Positions 8,397 to 17,042 of a stretch of 64,000 bases of DNA are shown here, one piece after another. The first letter of the stretch is position 1; each line of letters begins with the position of its first letter. Where the stretch lies: the NCBI RefSeq assembly GCF_039535785.1, contig NZ_BAAAXV010000001.1, positions 1,922,001-1,986,000 on the forward strand. The letters run 5' to 3'. The notes under the pieces were generated by a model. It saw only the letters and a program-made list of their open reading frames with translations, ran no database searches and was not told where the DNA came from. The stretch is from Nonomuraea helvata (GTDB taxonomy: Bacteria; Actinomycetota; Actinomycetes; Streptosporangiales; Streptosporangiaceae). The position numbers were made by a program, and so were the translations under genes.

Positions 8397-9196
8397 CTTC
8401 GCTCACCACATTGGACAAGGCGCCGGCGGCGCGGCGCAGCTCCGGCGGCCGTCCCCAGCGCGCCGTCACGCTCAACCTGATCGCGGTCGCCGCCGGGCTC
8501 GCCCTGTGGACGCTGCTGGCCGTGGTCGGCGTGCAGGCCCTCCCGACCCCGCTGCAGGTGGCGGCCAAGGCCGGGGAGCTGATCGCCGACGGCACCCTCC
8601 TCGACGACGCGCTGGCCAGCCTGCGCAGGGTGCTGCTGGGCTTCCTGCTCGGCACCCTGCTGGCCGTCCCGATCGGCTTCCTGATGGGCTGGTACCCCAC
8701 CGCACGTGCCCTGCTGGAGCCGTACGTGCAGTTCTGGAGGACCGTGCCGCCCCTGGCGATCATCCCCCTCGCCATCGTGATCCTCGGCATCGGCGAGGTG
8801 CCGAAGGTCTTCGTGATCTTCCTGGCGGCGTTCCTGTCCAGCGTCGTGGCGACCTTCCAGGGCGTGGTGGACGTGGACAAGACGCTGATCAACGCCGCCC
8901 GCGTGCTCGGCGCGTCCGACCGGACGATCTTCCTCAAGGTCGTGGTGCCGGCGTCCACGCCGTTCATCCTGGTCGGCATGCGGGTCGGGCTCGGCTCGGC
9001 CTGGGGCACGCTGGTCGCCGCCGAGCTGATCGCCGCCCAGGAGGGCCTCGGCTTCCGCATGCAGCAGGCCCAGCTCTACTACGACCTGTCCACGATCTTC
9101 GTGGGCCTGATCGCCATCGGCCTGCTCGGCCTGCTGATGGACCGGCTGCTGCTCCTGGCCGAGCGCCACCTCACCGACTGGCAGGAGCGCCGATGA
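8393..9196 (+). CDS. ABC transporter permease, SsuC/TauC type (second system)
   Basis: A 267-residue integral membrane protein with about six hydrophobic segments. The cytoplasmic coupling region [20 protein letters not shown] is typical of BPD_transp_1 permeases for sulfonate, nitrate and taurine-like anions. It is translationally coupled at both ends (ATGA overlaps with the ROK gene and with the ATPase gene). It is a paralogue of the permease at 1283-2161 but lacks the acidic N-terminal tail. The neighbouring sulfatase suggests an organic sulfate ester as substrate (inference). Confidence 0.9.
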   Translation: MTSLTTLDKAPAARRSSGGRPQRAVTLNLIAVAAGLALWTLLAVVGVQALPTPLQVAAKAGELIADGTLLDDALASLRRVLLGFLLGTLLAVPIGFLMGWYPTARALLEPYVQFWRTVPPLAIIPLAIVILGIGEVPKVFVIFLAAFLSSVVATFQGVVDVDKTLINAARVLGASDRTIFLKVVVPASTPFILVGMRVGLGSAWGTLVAAELIAAQEGLGFRMQQAQLYYDLSTIFVGLIAIGLLGLLMDRLLLLAERHLTDWQERR

Positions 9197-9963
9197 ACAG
9201 CAAGATCTCGTTCAGGGACGTGGTCAAGACGTACCCGATGAAGGACACCACCTTCACCGCGCTCGACCACGTGTCGCTGGACATCGCCGACCGCGAGTTC
9301 GTCACGGTCGTGGGCCCGTCAGGGTGCGGCAAGAGCACGCTGATGAGCATGGCGGCCGGGCTGGTCGAGCCCGCGTCGGGCGAGGTGCTGGTGGACGGCG
9401 TGCCGGTCACCGGTCCCGGGCCCGAGCGGGGAGTCATCTTCCAGCAGTACGCGCTGTTCCCGTGGCTGACCGTGCGCAAGAACGTCGAGTTCGGGCTGAA
9501 GCTCATGGAGCTCCCGCCCGACGAGCGCAGGCGGCGGGCCGAGCGGGCGATCGAACTGGTCGGGCTCTCCCACTTCGCCGACGCGCTGCCCAAGACGTTG
9601 TCGGGCGGCATGAAGCAGCGCTGCGCGATCGCCCGCGCGTACGCGGTGAACCCGCAGGTGCTGCTCATGGACGAGCCGTTCGGCGCGCTCGACGCGCTCA
9701 CCCGGGTGCAGCTGCAGGACCAGCTCCTCGACACCTGGAGCCAGGAGCAGCGCACGGTCATGTTCATCACCCACGACGTGGACGAGGCCGTCTACCTGGC
9801 CAGGCGCGTGGTCGTCATGGCGGCCAGGCCCGGCCGCATCCAGCAGGTCATCGACGTGGACCTGCCCTACCCGAGGACCGAGGAGATGCGGCTGTCGCCC
9901 GAGTTCGGGCGGATACGCAACGAGGTCTGGCACTCCGTCTACCACCAGGCCCCCGCGGCCTGA
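9193..9963 (+). CDS. ABC transporter ATP-binding protein, SsuB/TauB type (second system)
   Basis: A 256-residue ATPase with Walker [10 protein letters not shown] at 41-49, signature LSGGMKQR, Walker [14 protein letters not shown] and switch His in FITHDVDEA. It starts inside the stop of the permease gene and is followed 25 bp later by the binding-protein gene. Together these form an importer parallel to the one at 1.3-4.0 kb, but with a different gene order (permease, ATPase, binding protein). Confidence 0.92.
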   Translation: MNSKISFRDVVKTYPMKDTTFTALDHVSLDIADREFVTVVGPSGCGKSTLMSMAAGLVEPASGEVLVDGVPVTGPGPERGVIFQQYALFPWLTVRKNVEFGLKLMELPPDERRRRAERAIELVGLSHFADALPKTLSGGMKQRCAIARAYAVNPQVLLMDEPFGALDALTRVQLQDQLLDTWSQEQRTVMFITHDVDEAVYLARRVVVMAARPGRIQQVIDVDLPYPRTEEMRLSPEFGRIRNEVWHSVYHQAPAA

Positions 9964-9988
9964 CACCTCCCGGAAAGGAACTACCGCC

Positions 9989-10957
9989 ATGTGTTCTCTT
10001 CGCCGCGCCCTGACGGCCGCCACGGCGGTGAGCGTCATAGCACTCTCCGTGACCGCCTGCTCCGGCGGCGGCAGCACGGTCCGCTTCGGCTACATCAGCG
10101 ACTACAACGGCGCGAGCCTGCTCGCCATCGCGAACAAGCAGGGCCTGTGGGACAAGCAGGGCCTCAAGCCGGAGATCAAGGTCTTCACCAACGGGCCGCT
10201 GCAGATCCAGGCGCTCGGCGCCGGCGACCTCGACTTCGGCTACATCGGCCCGGGCGCCATGTGGCTGCCCGCCTCCGGCAAGGCGAAGGTCGTCGCGATC
10301 AACACGCTCGCGTACGCCGACCGCGTCATCGGCCGCCCCGGGGTCAAGACCATGCAGGACCTCAAGGGCAAGAAGGTCGGCGTGCCGCAGGGCACGTCCG
10401 GCGACATGGTGCTCGGCCTGGCGCTGCAGAAGGCCGGGATGACCGAGAAGGACATCCAGAAGGTGCCGATGGACCCGGCCACCGTCGTGTCGGCGTTCTC
10501 GGCCGGGCAGATCGACGGCGCCGGCATCTGGTACCCGCTGATCGACACGATCAAGCAGAAGGTGCCCGGCACGGTCGAGATCGCCAGCACCAGGGAGTTC
10601 CCCGACCGCTCCTTCCCGACCGCGTTCGTCGGCGGCACCAAGGTGGACCAGGAGCTCACCAGCAAGGTGATCAAGGTCCTGCAGGAGGCCAACGACTGGC
10701 GGGCCACCCACCCCGACGAATCGATCGCCGAGGCGGCCGCGCTGCTCAAGCTCGACCCGGCCAAGGTCAAGGCCGACGCGGCGAACGTCCAGACGATGCC
10801 GACGGCCGACCTGGTGGCCAAGACGAAGGACGGCACGGTCGCCAAGTGGCTGAACAGCCTGGGTGACTTCTTCGTCGGCACCGGCCAGCTCAAGTCGCGG
10901 CCCGACCCGGCCACGTACTACACCGGCGACCTCTACGAGAAGGCTTTCAGCAAGTGA
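9989..10957 (+). CDS. ABC transporter substrate-binding lipoprotein, SsuA-like (second system)
   Basis: A 322-residue protein with a signal sequence ending in the lipobox VTAC (residues about 21-24), then SGGGSTVRFGYISDYNGASL. The mature region fits the NMT1/SsuA-like periplasmic-binding fold (ALGAGDLDFGYIGPGAMWLP; DLKGKKVGVPQGTSGDMVL). A GGAAAGGAA ribosome-binding site precedes the ATG. Its stop overlaps the GTG of the sulfatase gene, tying uptake to hydrolysis of the ester. Confidence 0.9.
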   Translation: MCSLRRALTAATAVSVIALSVTACSGGGSTVRFGYISDYNGASLLAIANKQGLWDKQGLKPEIKVFTNGPLQIQALGAGDLDFGYIGPGAMWLPASGKAKVVAINTLAYADRVIGRPGVKTMQDLKGKKVGVPQGTSGDMVLGLALQKAGMTEKDIQKVPMDPATVVSAFSAGQIDGAGIWYPLIDTIKQKVPGTVEIASTREFPDRSFPTAFVGGTKVDQELTSKVIKVLQEANDWRATHPDESIAEAAALLKLDPAKVKADAANVQTMPTADLVAKTKDGTVAKWLNSLGDFFVGTGQLKSRPDPATYYTGDLYEKAFSK

Positions 10958-12438
10958 ACCTGCTGTTCCTGATGACCGACCAGCACCGCGTCGACACCCT
11001 CGGCTGCTACGGCAACCCGCACGTCGCCACGCCCAACCTGGACAGGCTGGCCGCGACCGGCACGCGGTTCGACCGGTTCTACACGCCGACGGCCATCTGC
11101 ACGCCCGCGCGGGCCAGCCTGCTCACCGGGCAGGCCCCGTTCAGGCACCGGCTGCTGGCGAACTACGAGCGCAACGTCGGCTACCTGGAGGACCTGCGCG
11201 ACGACGCGTTCACCTTTCCCGGCGCGCTGCAGGAGCGCGGCTACCAGCTCGGTCTCATCGGCAAGTGGCACGGCGGCACCCGCCGCAACGCCGCCTCCTA
11301 CGGGTTCGACGGGCCCGATCTGCCCGGCTGGCACAACCCGGTCGATCATCCCGACTACCTGGCGTACCTGGAGGAGCGGGGGCTGCCGCCGTACCGGATC
11401 TCTGACCTGATCCGGGGCACCACGCCCAACGGCAACCCGGGCAACCTGCTGGCGGCGCGGCTGCACCAGCCGGTGGAGGCCACGTTCGAGCACTACCTGG
11501 CGACCAGGGCGATCGAGCACCTCGACCGGTACGCCGCCGACGGCCGGCCGTTCTTCCTGGCCACCCACTTCTTCGGGCCGCACCTGCCGTATCTCCTCCC
11601 GGACGAGTACTTCGACATGTACGACCCGGCACTGGTCGAGCTGCCGCCGTCGATCGCGGAGACGTTCGAGGGCAAGCCACCCGTGCAGCGCAACTACAGC
11701 GAGCACTGGACGTTCGACACGATCCCGATCGAGGTCACGCGCAAGCTGATCGCGGTCTACTGGGGTTACGTGACGCTGATCGACCAGCAGATCGGCCGGA
11801 TCCTCGACCGCCTCGACGAGCTGGGCCTGTCGGACCAGACGTCGGTGTTCTTCACCGCCGACCACGGCGAGTTCACCGGCGCCCACCGGCTGCACGACAA
11901 GGGCCCCGCCATGTACGAGGACATCTACCGCATCCCCGGCATCGTCCGCATCCCCGGCGCGGAACCGCAGGTCAGGAACGAGTTCGTGACGCTCACCGAC
12001 TGCACCGCGACGATCCTGGAGCTGGCCGGCTGCGACACCGGGCCCGCGGTGGACAGCCGCAGCCTGGTCCCGCTGGTGCGCGGGCAGCACCCGCAGTGGC
12101 CGGGCGAGCTGCTCGCCGAGTTCCACGGCCACCACTTCCCCTACCCGCAGCGGATGCTCCGCGACGACCGCTACAAGCTGGTCGTCAACCCGGAGTCGGT
12201 CAACGAGCTGTACGACCTGCACGCCGACCCGCACGAGCTCAGCAACCGGTACGCCCACCCGGAGCTGGCCCCGGTCCGCCGCCGCCTGATGCGCAGGCTG
12301 TACGACCTGCTGCGCGAGCGCGGCGACAACTTCTACCACTGGATGACCCCGATGTACGACATCGGCTCCTCCGACTACGACCCCACGCTGAGCTCCTTCG
12401 AGAAGGAGAGCACCGCCACGTCAACTGCCACCGGCTGA
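10954..12438 (+). CDS. Sulfatase (cytoplasmic type), C-terminus altered by an IS
   Basis: A 494-residue type I sulfatase beginning NLLFLMTDQHRVDTLGCYG, with metal-binding Asp in the TDQ motif and the formylglycine site C49-TPAR (CxPxR). There is no signal peptide, so it probably acts inside the cell on an imported sulfate ester, releasing sulfate. The GTG start overlaps the stop of the binding-protein gene. The last residues (TATG) and the TGA itself lie in the hairpin of the adjoining IS200/IS605-type element, so the original tail has been replaced. The conserved core up to YDPTLSSFEKE looks complete and the enzyme may still work. Confidence 0.9.
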   Translation: MNLLFLMTDQHRVDTLGCYGNPHVATPNLDRLAATGTRFDRFYTPTAICTPARASLLTGQAPFRHRLLANYERNVGYLEDLRDDAFTFPGALQERGYQLGLIGKWHGGTRRNAASYGFDGPDLPGWHNPVDHPDYLAYLEERGLPPYRISDLIRGTTPNGNPGNLLAARLHQPVEATFEHYLATRAIEHLDRYAADGRPFFLATHFFGPHLPYLLPDEYFDMYDPALVELPPSIAETFEGKPPVQRNYSEHWTFDTIPIEVTRKLIAVYWGYVTLIDQQIGRILDRLDELGLSDQTSVFFTADHGEFTGAHRLHDKGPAMYEDIYRIPGIVRIPGAEPQVRNEFVTLTDCTATILELAGCDTGPAVDSRSLVPLVRGQHPQWPGELLAEFHGHHFPYPQRMLRDDRYKLVVNPESVNELYDLHADPHELSNRYAHPELAPVRRRLMRRLYDLLRERGDNFYHWMTPMYDIGSSDYDPTLSSFEKESTATSTATG

Positions 12439-13650
12439 AGCCGGTGGTTTGCTCTCGCGGTCCCGTCTGGCTGAGGGGAGGCCGGTAGCGTGTGGCTGGT
12501 TGACGGCAGCCCAGCCCGCGACGCCGCGTCGGGCGATGTTGCGGGCCGCGATGTGGTCGGCGTGCCCAGCGAGGCCGCACCGGGTGCAGGCGAACTGGCC
12601 GCGTGCCGGCCGGTTCGCTCTGCTGGTCCATCCGCATTGCGGGCAGGCCTGGCTGGTGTAGGCGGGATCGACCAGGGTGAAGGCGATCCCGGCCCGTGCG
12701 GCCTTGTAGCGGGTGAACTCGATCTGCTGGGCGAAGGCCCAGGAGTGCAGGGTGCGCCGCTGGAGCCGGTGAGCCCTTACCCGGGAGCGGATGCCCTGGA
12801 GATCTTCCAGGGCGATCCCGCGGCCGGTGCGTTCGGCTTCGCGCACCACATACTTGGAGATCTGGTGATTGAGGTCGGTCATCATCCGGCGCTCACGCCC
12901 GGCCAGGCGGCGCAGGACCCGCCGCGCCGCAGCAGTGCCCTTCTTCTGCAAGCGGCGGCGCTGCCGGTGCCGCCGCTCCCGCAGCGTGCGGGCATGGCCG
13001 TTGCCTTCGATGGGGCCGGGCAGAGTGGGGCCGGGCAGCACCGCCCCGTCACTGGTGACCGCCAGGTTCGCCACTCCCTGGTCCACGCCGAGGAAGCCGT
13101 TGACAGGCTCACCCACAGGTGGTCGGGGCAGGGTGAGGGTGACATGCAGCAGCCATACGCCGCGCCGACAGATCAGGTCGGCCTCCCCGATCGGCAGGGT
13201 GTCGAGGGCTTTGAGGTCTTCCTCGCGGCCGGTGTAGGAGACGTGGACGCGGCCGGTGGGAGACCACAACGACACGGTCCGCGCATCTCGGTTCCAGCTC
13301 ATCAGGCGCGCGTCGTAGGGGATGGCGCCGTGCGGGCGGAAGATGTGGGCGCGTTTCTTGCTGGCGCGGCGGTTGGCGTAGGCGCCGGCAATCCGGGCGA
13401 TGGCGCGCACGGCTGCTTGGGCGGCCAGAGCGCTGAAGTGGGCGCGCGCTTGGTGGTAGGCGAGCCGGTGCAGATCCAGCACGGCGAAGGTGCGCTGCTG
13501 CCAAGCCAGGCGAGAGATGAAGGTGGCTGCCTGATTGCACACCTGCACAGCGGTGGCCAAGGCGTCGGCCTGGGCGGGCGTGGGGGCGAGCCGCAGTTGC
13601 ACGACCGAAGACAGGCCGTGCCGTTTGGCGGCCGAGCGGCGGATCGCCAT
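12421..13650 (-). CDS. tnpB: TnpB RNA-guided endonuclease (IS200/IS605 accessory protein)
   Basis: A 409-residue protein with the full RuvC-like catalytic set: D190 (GFLGVDQGVANLA), E282 (IALEDLQGI) and D365 (HADHIAARNIARRG). The zinc finger C336-x2-C339...C355-x2-C358 lies between E282 and D365, as is usual. A strong GGAGG lies just before the ATG. TnpB proteins are known to use an omega-RNA made from the element's 3' end to cut DNA next to a short element-specific motif. All catalytic residues are present, so it could be active. Its last codons (PPASAGGS) are read through the right-end hairpin. Confidence 0.93.
   Translation of the reverse strand: MAIRRSAAKRHGLSSVVQLRLAPTPAQADALATAVQVCNQAATFISRLAWQQRTFAVLDLHRLAYHQARAHFSALAAQAAVRAIARIAGAYANRRASKKRAHIFRPHGAIPYDARLMSWNRDARTVSLWSPTGRVHVSYTGREEDLKALDTLPIGEADLICRRGVWLLHVTLTLPRPPVGEPVNGFLGVDQGVANLAVTSDGAVLPGPTLPGPIEGNGHARTLRERRHRQRRRLQKKGTAAARRVLRRLAGRERRMMTDLNHQISKYVVREAERTGRGIALEDLQGIRSRVRAHRLQRRTLHSWAFAQQIEFTRYKAARAGIAFTLVDPAYTSQACPQCGWTSRANRPARGQFACTRCGLAGHADHIAARNIARRGVAGWAAVNQPHATGLPSARRDRESKPPASAGGS
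12428..12447. repeat. Right-end hairpin of the tnpB element, likely part of its omega-RNA
   Basis: Perfect arms CCACCGGC and GCCGGTGG enclose a 4-base loop (TGAA on the plus strand). Such a hairpin at the end of tnpB is the usual transposase recognition structure, and in the RNA it belongs to the omega-RNA scaffold. The sulfatase stop codon (12436-12438) lies in the loop on the plus strand. If an omega-RNA is made it would be minus-strand and end near 12420, with the guide taken from the adjacent sulfatase-gene DNA. Confidence 0.65.
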
Positions 13651-13758
13651 CGCACACCTCCTGTCACCGGAGCATCACACACCGCACAGACTACCGACCG
13701 TTGCCGATGTTTTCCATACTGTTTTCGAAAGGAGGGGTGTCGCTTCCTCCCGGCCCGA

Positions 13759-14108
13759 ATGACTAACCTCCGCACCACAGTCCACACGGCGTCCAGGCTG
13801 CTGGGGGACGCGCCGGAGGGCGACTACACCGTCGAGACGAAGCTGGACTTCGCGCTGACACGCGGCAACCAGCAGGCCGGTCTCGTGCTGTACGAAAACG
13901 ACGACCGGTACTTCAAGATGGCCCATTCGGTGCTGCCCGCTGGCCCGTGGAAGCTGTGCGCGCGGCGACCAGCCGGGACGGGCAGCGCTGGGTGCGCAAC
14001 GGCGTGTGGACGCTTCCGGCGAAGGGCAAGCTCAAGATCGGCCTGATCTCCATGAACCGGTCGGGCGCCGTCGCCAAGTTCGACTACGTCCGGACTTATC
14101 GCGACTGA
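13759..14108 (+). pseudogene. Frameshifted remnant of a concanavalin A-like (DUF1349/GH43 C-terminal type) domain
   Basis: In one frame the DNA encodes GDYTVETKLDFAL and QQAGLVLYENDDRYFKM, typical of the beta-sandwich domains found after GH43-type glycosidases and in DUF1349 proteins. After about 13950 the similarity moves to another frame: ATSRDGQRWVRNGVWTLPAK and KLKIGLISMN, ending FDYVRTYRD and TGA at 14106. The beginning of the gene is gone and roughly 40 residues are missing or scrambled at the junction. It lies directly beyond the tnpB element and ends at a strong terminator. Confidence 0.7.
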
Positions 14109-14117
14109 CGCCGCGTC

Positions 14118-14168
14118 GATGACGGGGCCGGTGGCGGGCTCCACCCGCCCGCCACCGGCCCCGTCATC
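14118..14168. terminator. Strong bidirectional terminator hairpin
   Basis: A perfect 21-bp stem (left arm 14118-14138, right arm 14148-14168) with a 9-base loop lies between the remnant on the plus strand and the FAH-family gene on the minus strand. No long T-run follows, as is common for terminators of GC-rich actinomycetes. Confidence 0.85.
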
Positions 14169-14176
14169 GGCTCGCT

Positions 14177-15052
14177 TCAGACGGGCGTGCGCATCGGCTC
14201 CAAGCCCTTGACCACGGTGGTCGTGAGGATGCCGATCTCGCCGATGCCGATCGTCACCGCGTCGCCGTCCTGCAGTGTGAACGGCAGGTCGGGGACCAGG
14301 CAGGTGCCGGTGGCCAGCACGGCGCCGTCGGGGAAGAGGTCCGCGCGGAACAGGTAGCCCGCCAGATCGTCGAGCCGGCGGTTCAGCTGGGAGGTGGACG
14401 CCTTGCCGTCCCACACCGTCTCCCCCGCCCTGGCGATGCTCAGCGAAATGTCCAGCGCGTACGGGTCTGACACCTCCCACGCCGGCCTGATCGCGGGGCC
14501 GACCGCGCACGCGCCCAGGTAGATCTTGGCCTGCGGCAGGTACAGCGGGTTGACGCCCTCGATGGTCCGCGAGCTCACGTCGTCGACCACCGTGTAGCCG
14601 GCGATCTCCCCGGCCGCGTTCAGCACCAGGCCGAGCTCCGGCTCCGGCACGTCGATCTCCGAGTCCGACCGCACCGCGATGCGCCCGCCGTCGCCGGAGA
14701 CCTTCCAGGCCACCGACTTGAAGAACAGCTCGGGGCGTTCGGCGTCGTAGACCAGCTCGTACACGTCGGCGGCGCGCTCGCTCTCGAGCACCCGGGCCTC
14801 GCGCGAGCGCCGGTACGTCACCCCCGCCGCCCAGACCTCCATCAGCCCGTCCACCGGCGCGAGCCGCCGCACGGACCCGGAGGGGAGCTCCGGCCCGTCG
14901 GCCCCGGCCAGCCGCTCCCGCAGCCCCTCGACCGGCAGCCGCAGCAGCTCGGCCACGGTGGTGACGCCGGACAGCTCCACCACCCGCTCGCCGTCGTCGA
15001 CGCCGACCGCGGGCGCGTCGGTCAAGGGGCTGACGAACCGTACGATGTGCAT
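14177..15052 (-). CDS. Fumarylacetoacetate hydrolase (FAH) family protein
   Basis: A 291-residue protein with the FAH C-terminal fold. The metal-binding acidic cluster is visible in [15 protein letters not shown] and [15 protein letters not shown], and [13 protein letters not shown] follows. The family cleaves C-C bonds or decarboxylates/hydrates 2-keto acids in aromatic and sugar-acid breakdown; members with this N-terminal layout are often annotated for sugar-acid or hydroxypentadienoate chemistry. It is monocistronic between the terminator at 14118 and the transpeptidase gene, so context gives no substrate. Confidence 0.82.
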   Translation of the reverse strand: MHIVRFVSPLTDAPAVGVDDGERVVELSGVTTVAELLRLPVEGLRERLAGADGPELPSGSVRRLAPVDGLMEVWAAGVTYRRSREARVLESERAADVYELVYDAERPELFFKSVAWKVSGDGGRIAVRSDSEIDVPEPELGLVLNAAGEIAGYTVVDDVSSRTIEGVNPLYLPQAKIYLGACAVGPAIRPAWEVSDPYALDISLSIARAGETVWDGKASTSQLNRRLDDLAGYLFRADLFPDGAVLATGTCLVPDLPFTLQDGDAVTIGIGEIGILTTTVVKGLEPMRTPV

Positions 15053-15135
15053 TGCCTGCTCCTCATTCTCATCAGTACCGGTCTGGTGAGAGTCTCCCCT
15101 ATCGGGTCAGATGAGCAGTTTGCCGGGGGGTGGGG

Positions 15136-16326
15136 CTAGCCGTTGATCGGCTTGCCGAGGGCGCTGCCCGCCAGCCAGTCGTCCCACGACTTCGCCCAGG
15201 GCGTCGGCCCGTTGCCGAACTGGAGCTTCCGCGACGTCCCGGTCACCTGGATGATGTCCCCCCGCTGCGTGAACTCGTAGAACCAGCGGGCGTTCTCCGG
15301 GCTGGCGTTCACGCAGCCGTGGCTGACGTTGCGGCTGCCCTGCGCGCCGGTCGACCAGGGCGCGGCGTGGAAGAACGTGCCGCTGTAGGTCATCCTGACG
15401 TTCCACTTGGTACGGATGCGGTACTCGCCGGGCTTGCCGATGGTGGCCGAGTCCATGATGGTCTCCGCGGCCTTCTCCTGGGCGATCATGATGCCGGAGT
15501 AGCTGTCGTCCCCGGGCTTGCCCAGGCTGATCGGGATGGTCTTGACGACGTCGCCGTTCTCCCGCACGACCGCCTGATGGGTCGAGTTGCTGACCTTCGT
15601 GATGTGCTCGGGCCCGACGGTGAAGGTCAGGCTGCGGTCCTTGGTCCCCCAGAGGTCCCGTCCGGCACGCAGGCCGGCCAGGTGGGCGATCACCGTGACC
15701 TTCTCGCCGCTCGGCCAGTACTCGCGCGGCCGGAACTGGACCTCCCGGTCGCTCACCCAGCTCCAGGCGCCCTCGACCGGCTTGGACATCCGCACCTCCA
15801 GCGACCGCTCGACCGCGGCGCGGTCGTCGCGCGCGGTCACCGGCTGCGACAGCAGGAGCTGGACCGGCATCCCGACGCCGACCTTCTCGCCGTCCAGGGG
15901 CGACATGCCGCTCTCCAGGACCCGCTTCGGCTTGAGCGTGGTGAACTCGCTCTGCGCCGTGACCGGCTTCCCGTCCGTGCCGGTCGCCTGGGCGCTCACC
16001 GTGTACGCGGTCGAGGGCTTGAGCGGCCACTTGGGCCGCCACGTCCCGTCCGCGGCCGCGCTCCCGCTCACCTCGCGCCCCTTGGCGTCCGCGACGGTCA
16101 GCTTGGTGATCCTGCCGTCGGTGACCTTCACGCCGATCCCGGTGTCCGGGGGGACCTTCTTCGTGCCGTCGGCAGGGGTGATCGACAGCTTGGCCACCGG
16201 CCGCTGCTGCTGCTCCTGGTCCTGTGGTTTCGCGGCGGGCCCTCCCGGGCCGCCCGAGCTGCAGCCGGCGGCGAGGAGCAGAGCCGCCGTGAAAGCGCTG
16301 GCCAGTGTGGTCCGGCCGTTCCGCAT
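15136..16326 (-). CDS. L,D-transpeptidase lipoprotein with Ig-like domains
   Basis: I choose the ATG at 16326 because GGGAGG lies upstream and the next residues form a signal with lipobox LAAGC; 32 unsupported codons precede it. The 396-residue protein has two Ig-like domains (VPPDTGIGVKVTDG; GMPVQLLLSQPVTARD) and a C-terminal YkuD catalytic domain with HAAPWS and the active-site motif SHGCVNASPENARWF. It makes 3-3 peptidoglycan cross-links outside the membrane. The layout matches mycobacterial and streptomycete Ldt lipoproteins. Confidence 0.93.
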   Translation of the reverse strand: MRNGRTTLASAFTAALLLAAGCSSGGPGGPAAKPQDQEQQQRPVAKLSITPADGTKKVPPDTGIGVKVTDGRITKLTVADAKGREVSGSAAADGTWRPKWPLKPSTAYTVSAQATGTDGKPVTAQSEFTTLKPKRVLESGMSPLDGEKVGVGMPVQLLLSQPVTARDDRAAVERSLEVRMSKPVEGAWSWVSDREVQFRPREYWPSGEKVTVIAHLAGLRAGRDLWGTKDRSLTFTVGPEHITKVSNSTHQAVVRENGDVVKTIPISLGKPGDDSYSGIMIAQEKAAETIMDSATIGKPGEYRIRTKWNVRMTYSGTFFHAAPWSTGAQGSRNVSHGCVNASPENARWFYEFTQRGDIIQVTGTSRKLQFGNGPTPWAKSWDDWLAGSALGKPING

Positions 16327-16469
16327 CGTCGATGCCTCCCAAGCCTGACAAATGGGGCAGATTTCACAGTAGGTGATCCCGACGGCTTCTGCCCCCGAAC
16401 CGGGAGACCATGCCAGGCGCACTGACCGCCGTGTTAAAGCGGTTTAGCATCCGCTTTACTCGCCCTTCT

Positions 16470-16499
16470 GAAATTTTCCACCTCATAGCGAAAGTTTCG
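16470..16499. promoter_or_regulatory. Two GAAANTTTC palindromes
   Basis: GAAATTTTC (16470-16478) and CGAAAGTTTCG (16489-16499) lie between the transpeptidase start and the gene at 16528, in an AT-richer stretch. The same core, GAAACTTTC, precedes the chitinase (29819) and the GH30 gene (47276). Palindromes of this kind are known in front of xylanase and related genes of streptomycetes, where LacI-type repressors act. Which of the two flanking genes is controlled is unclear. Confidence 0.5.
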
Positions 16500-16527
16500 T
16501 TGCCCGGTCCACCCGCCCCGCACGATC

Positions 16528-16975
16528 ATGGGGCAGGTGGACTACTACCTGATCTCGGACGGCCCCCAGCGGATCCTGGTGGAGGAGTTCGTCCTCGGCG
16601 AGGACCACACCGCCGCGGGCATCGACAGCGCCGCGTGGAGCCCCGGCGGCGGCACCGCTCAACCTGGGTGCCGCACCCGATGCGCGCCGTTACCGCATCC
16701 TGTTCGCGGGCGACTTCGGACCGGACGGGCCGGCGAACGCCCGCACCGCCCTTCGGCTCGAGCCCACCGGCGACCCGCGCGTGGTGGGTCAGGCGTCGGG
16801 CGGCGGCTTCACCTGGGAGCTGCGCCGGATCGGCGCGGGCATCGCCTGGTGTGTGGACGTGACCGCGCACCTCGAGGCCGCCCCGGCCGCAGCGCTCGGG
16901 GCGCTGCTGGACCATCACCGGCAGGCGATCCGCGAGCTGGGCCTGATCCCGGTCACCGTCGAACGCTTCGCCTGA
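16528..16975 (+). pseudogene. Conserved-looking small protein with a frameshift
   Basis: The first 40 or so codons from the ATG at 16528 read MGQVDYYLISDGPQRILVEE and AAGIDSAAWSPGGG. From about 16650 the coding signal continues in the next frame: NLGAAPDARRYRILFAGDFG, ALRLEPTGDPRVV, GGGFTWELRRIGAGIAWCVD and a TGA at 16973-16975. Both halves have normal actinomycete codon bias. The shift falls in a GGC repeat (CCCGGCGGCGGCACC), where a small slip would suffice. The joined product would be about 149 residues. I do not recognise the family. Confidence 0.6.
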
Positions 16976-17042
16976 TGTCACATTTCGCGGCCTGATCCCG
17001 TCATGTCTATGACGTACCAACCCAGTCATAGGCGGGGACACC

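Larger units (their letters stand above)
12420..13740 (-). mobile_element. Solo tnpB element of the IS200/IS605 (IS1341-like) group
   Basis: The element holds one gene, tnpB, on the minus strand and no tnpA Y1 transposase, so it should depend on a transposase elsewhere. The right end is marked by a perfect hairpin at 12428-12447 directly at the 3' end of tnpB; the left end is set only approximately, in the AT-richer stretch between about 13690 and 13740. It separates the sulfatase from a decayed lectin-like domain. Target-site sequences could not be fixed because these elements do not duplicate their target. Confidence 0.75.
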
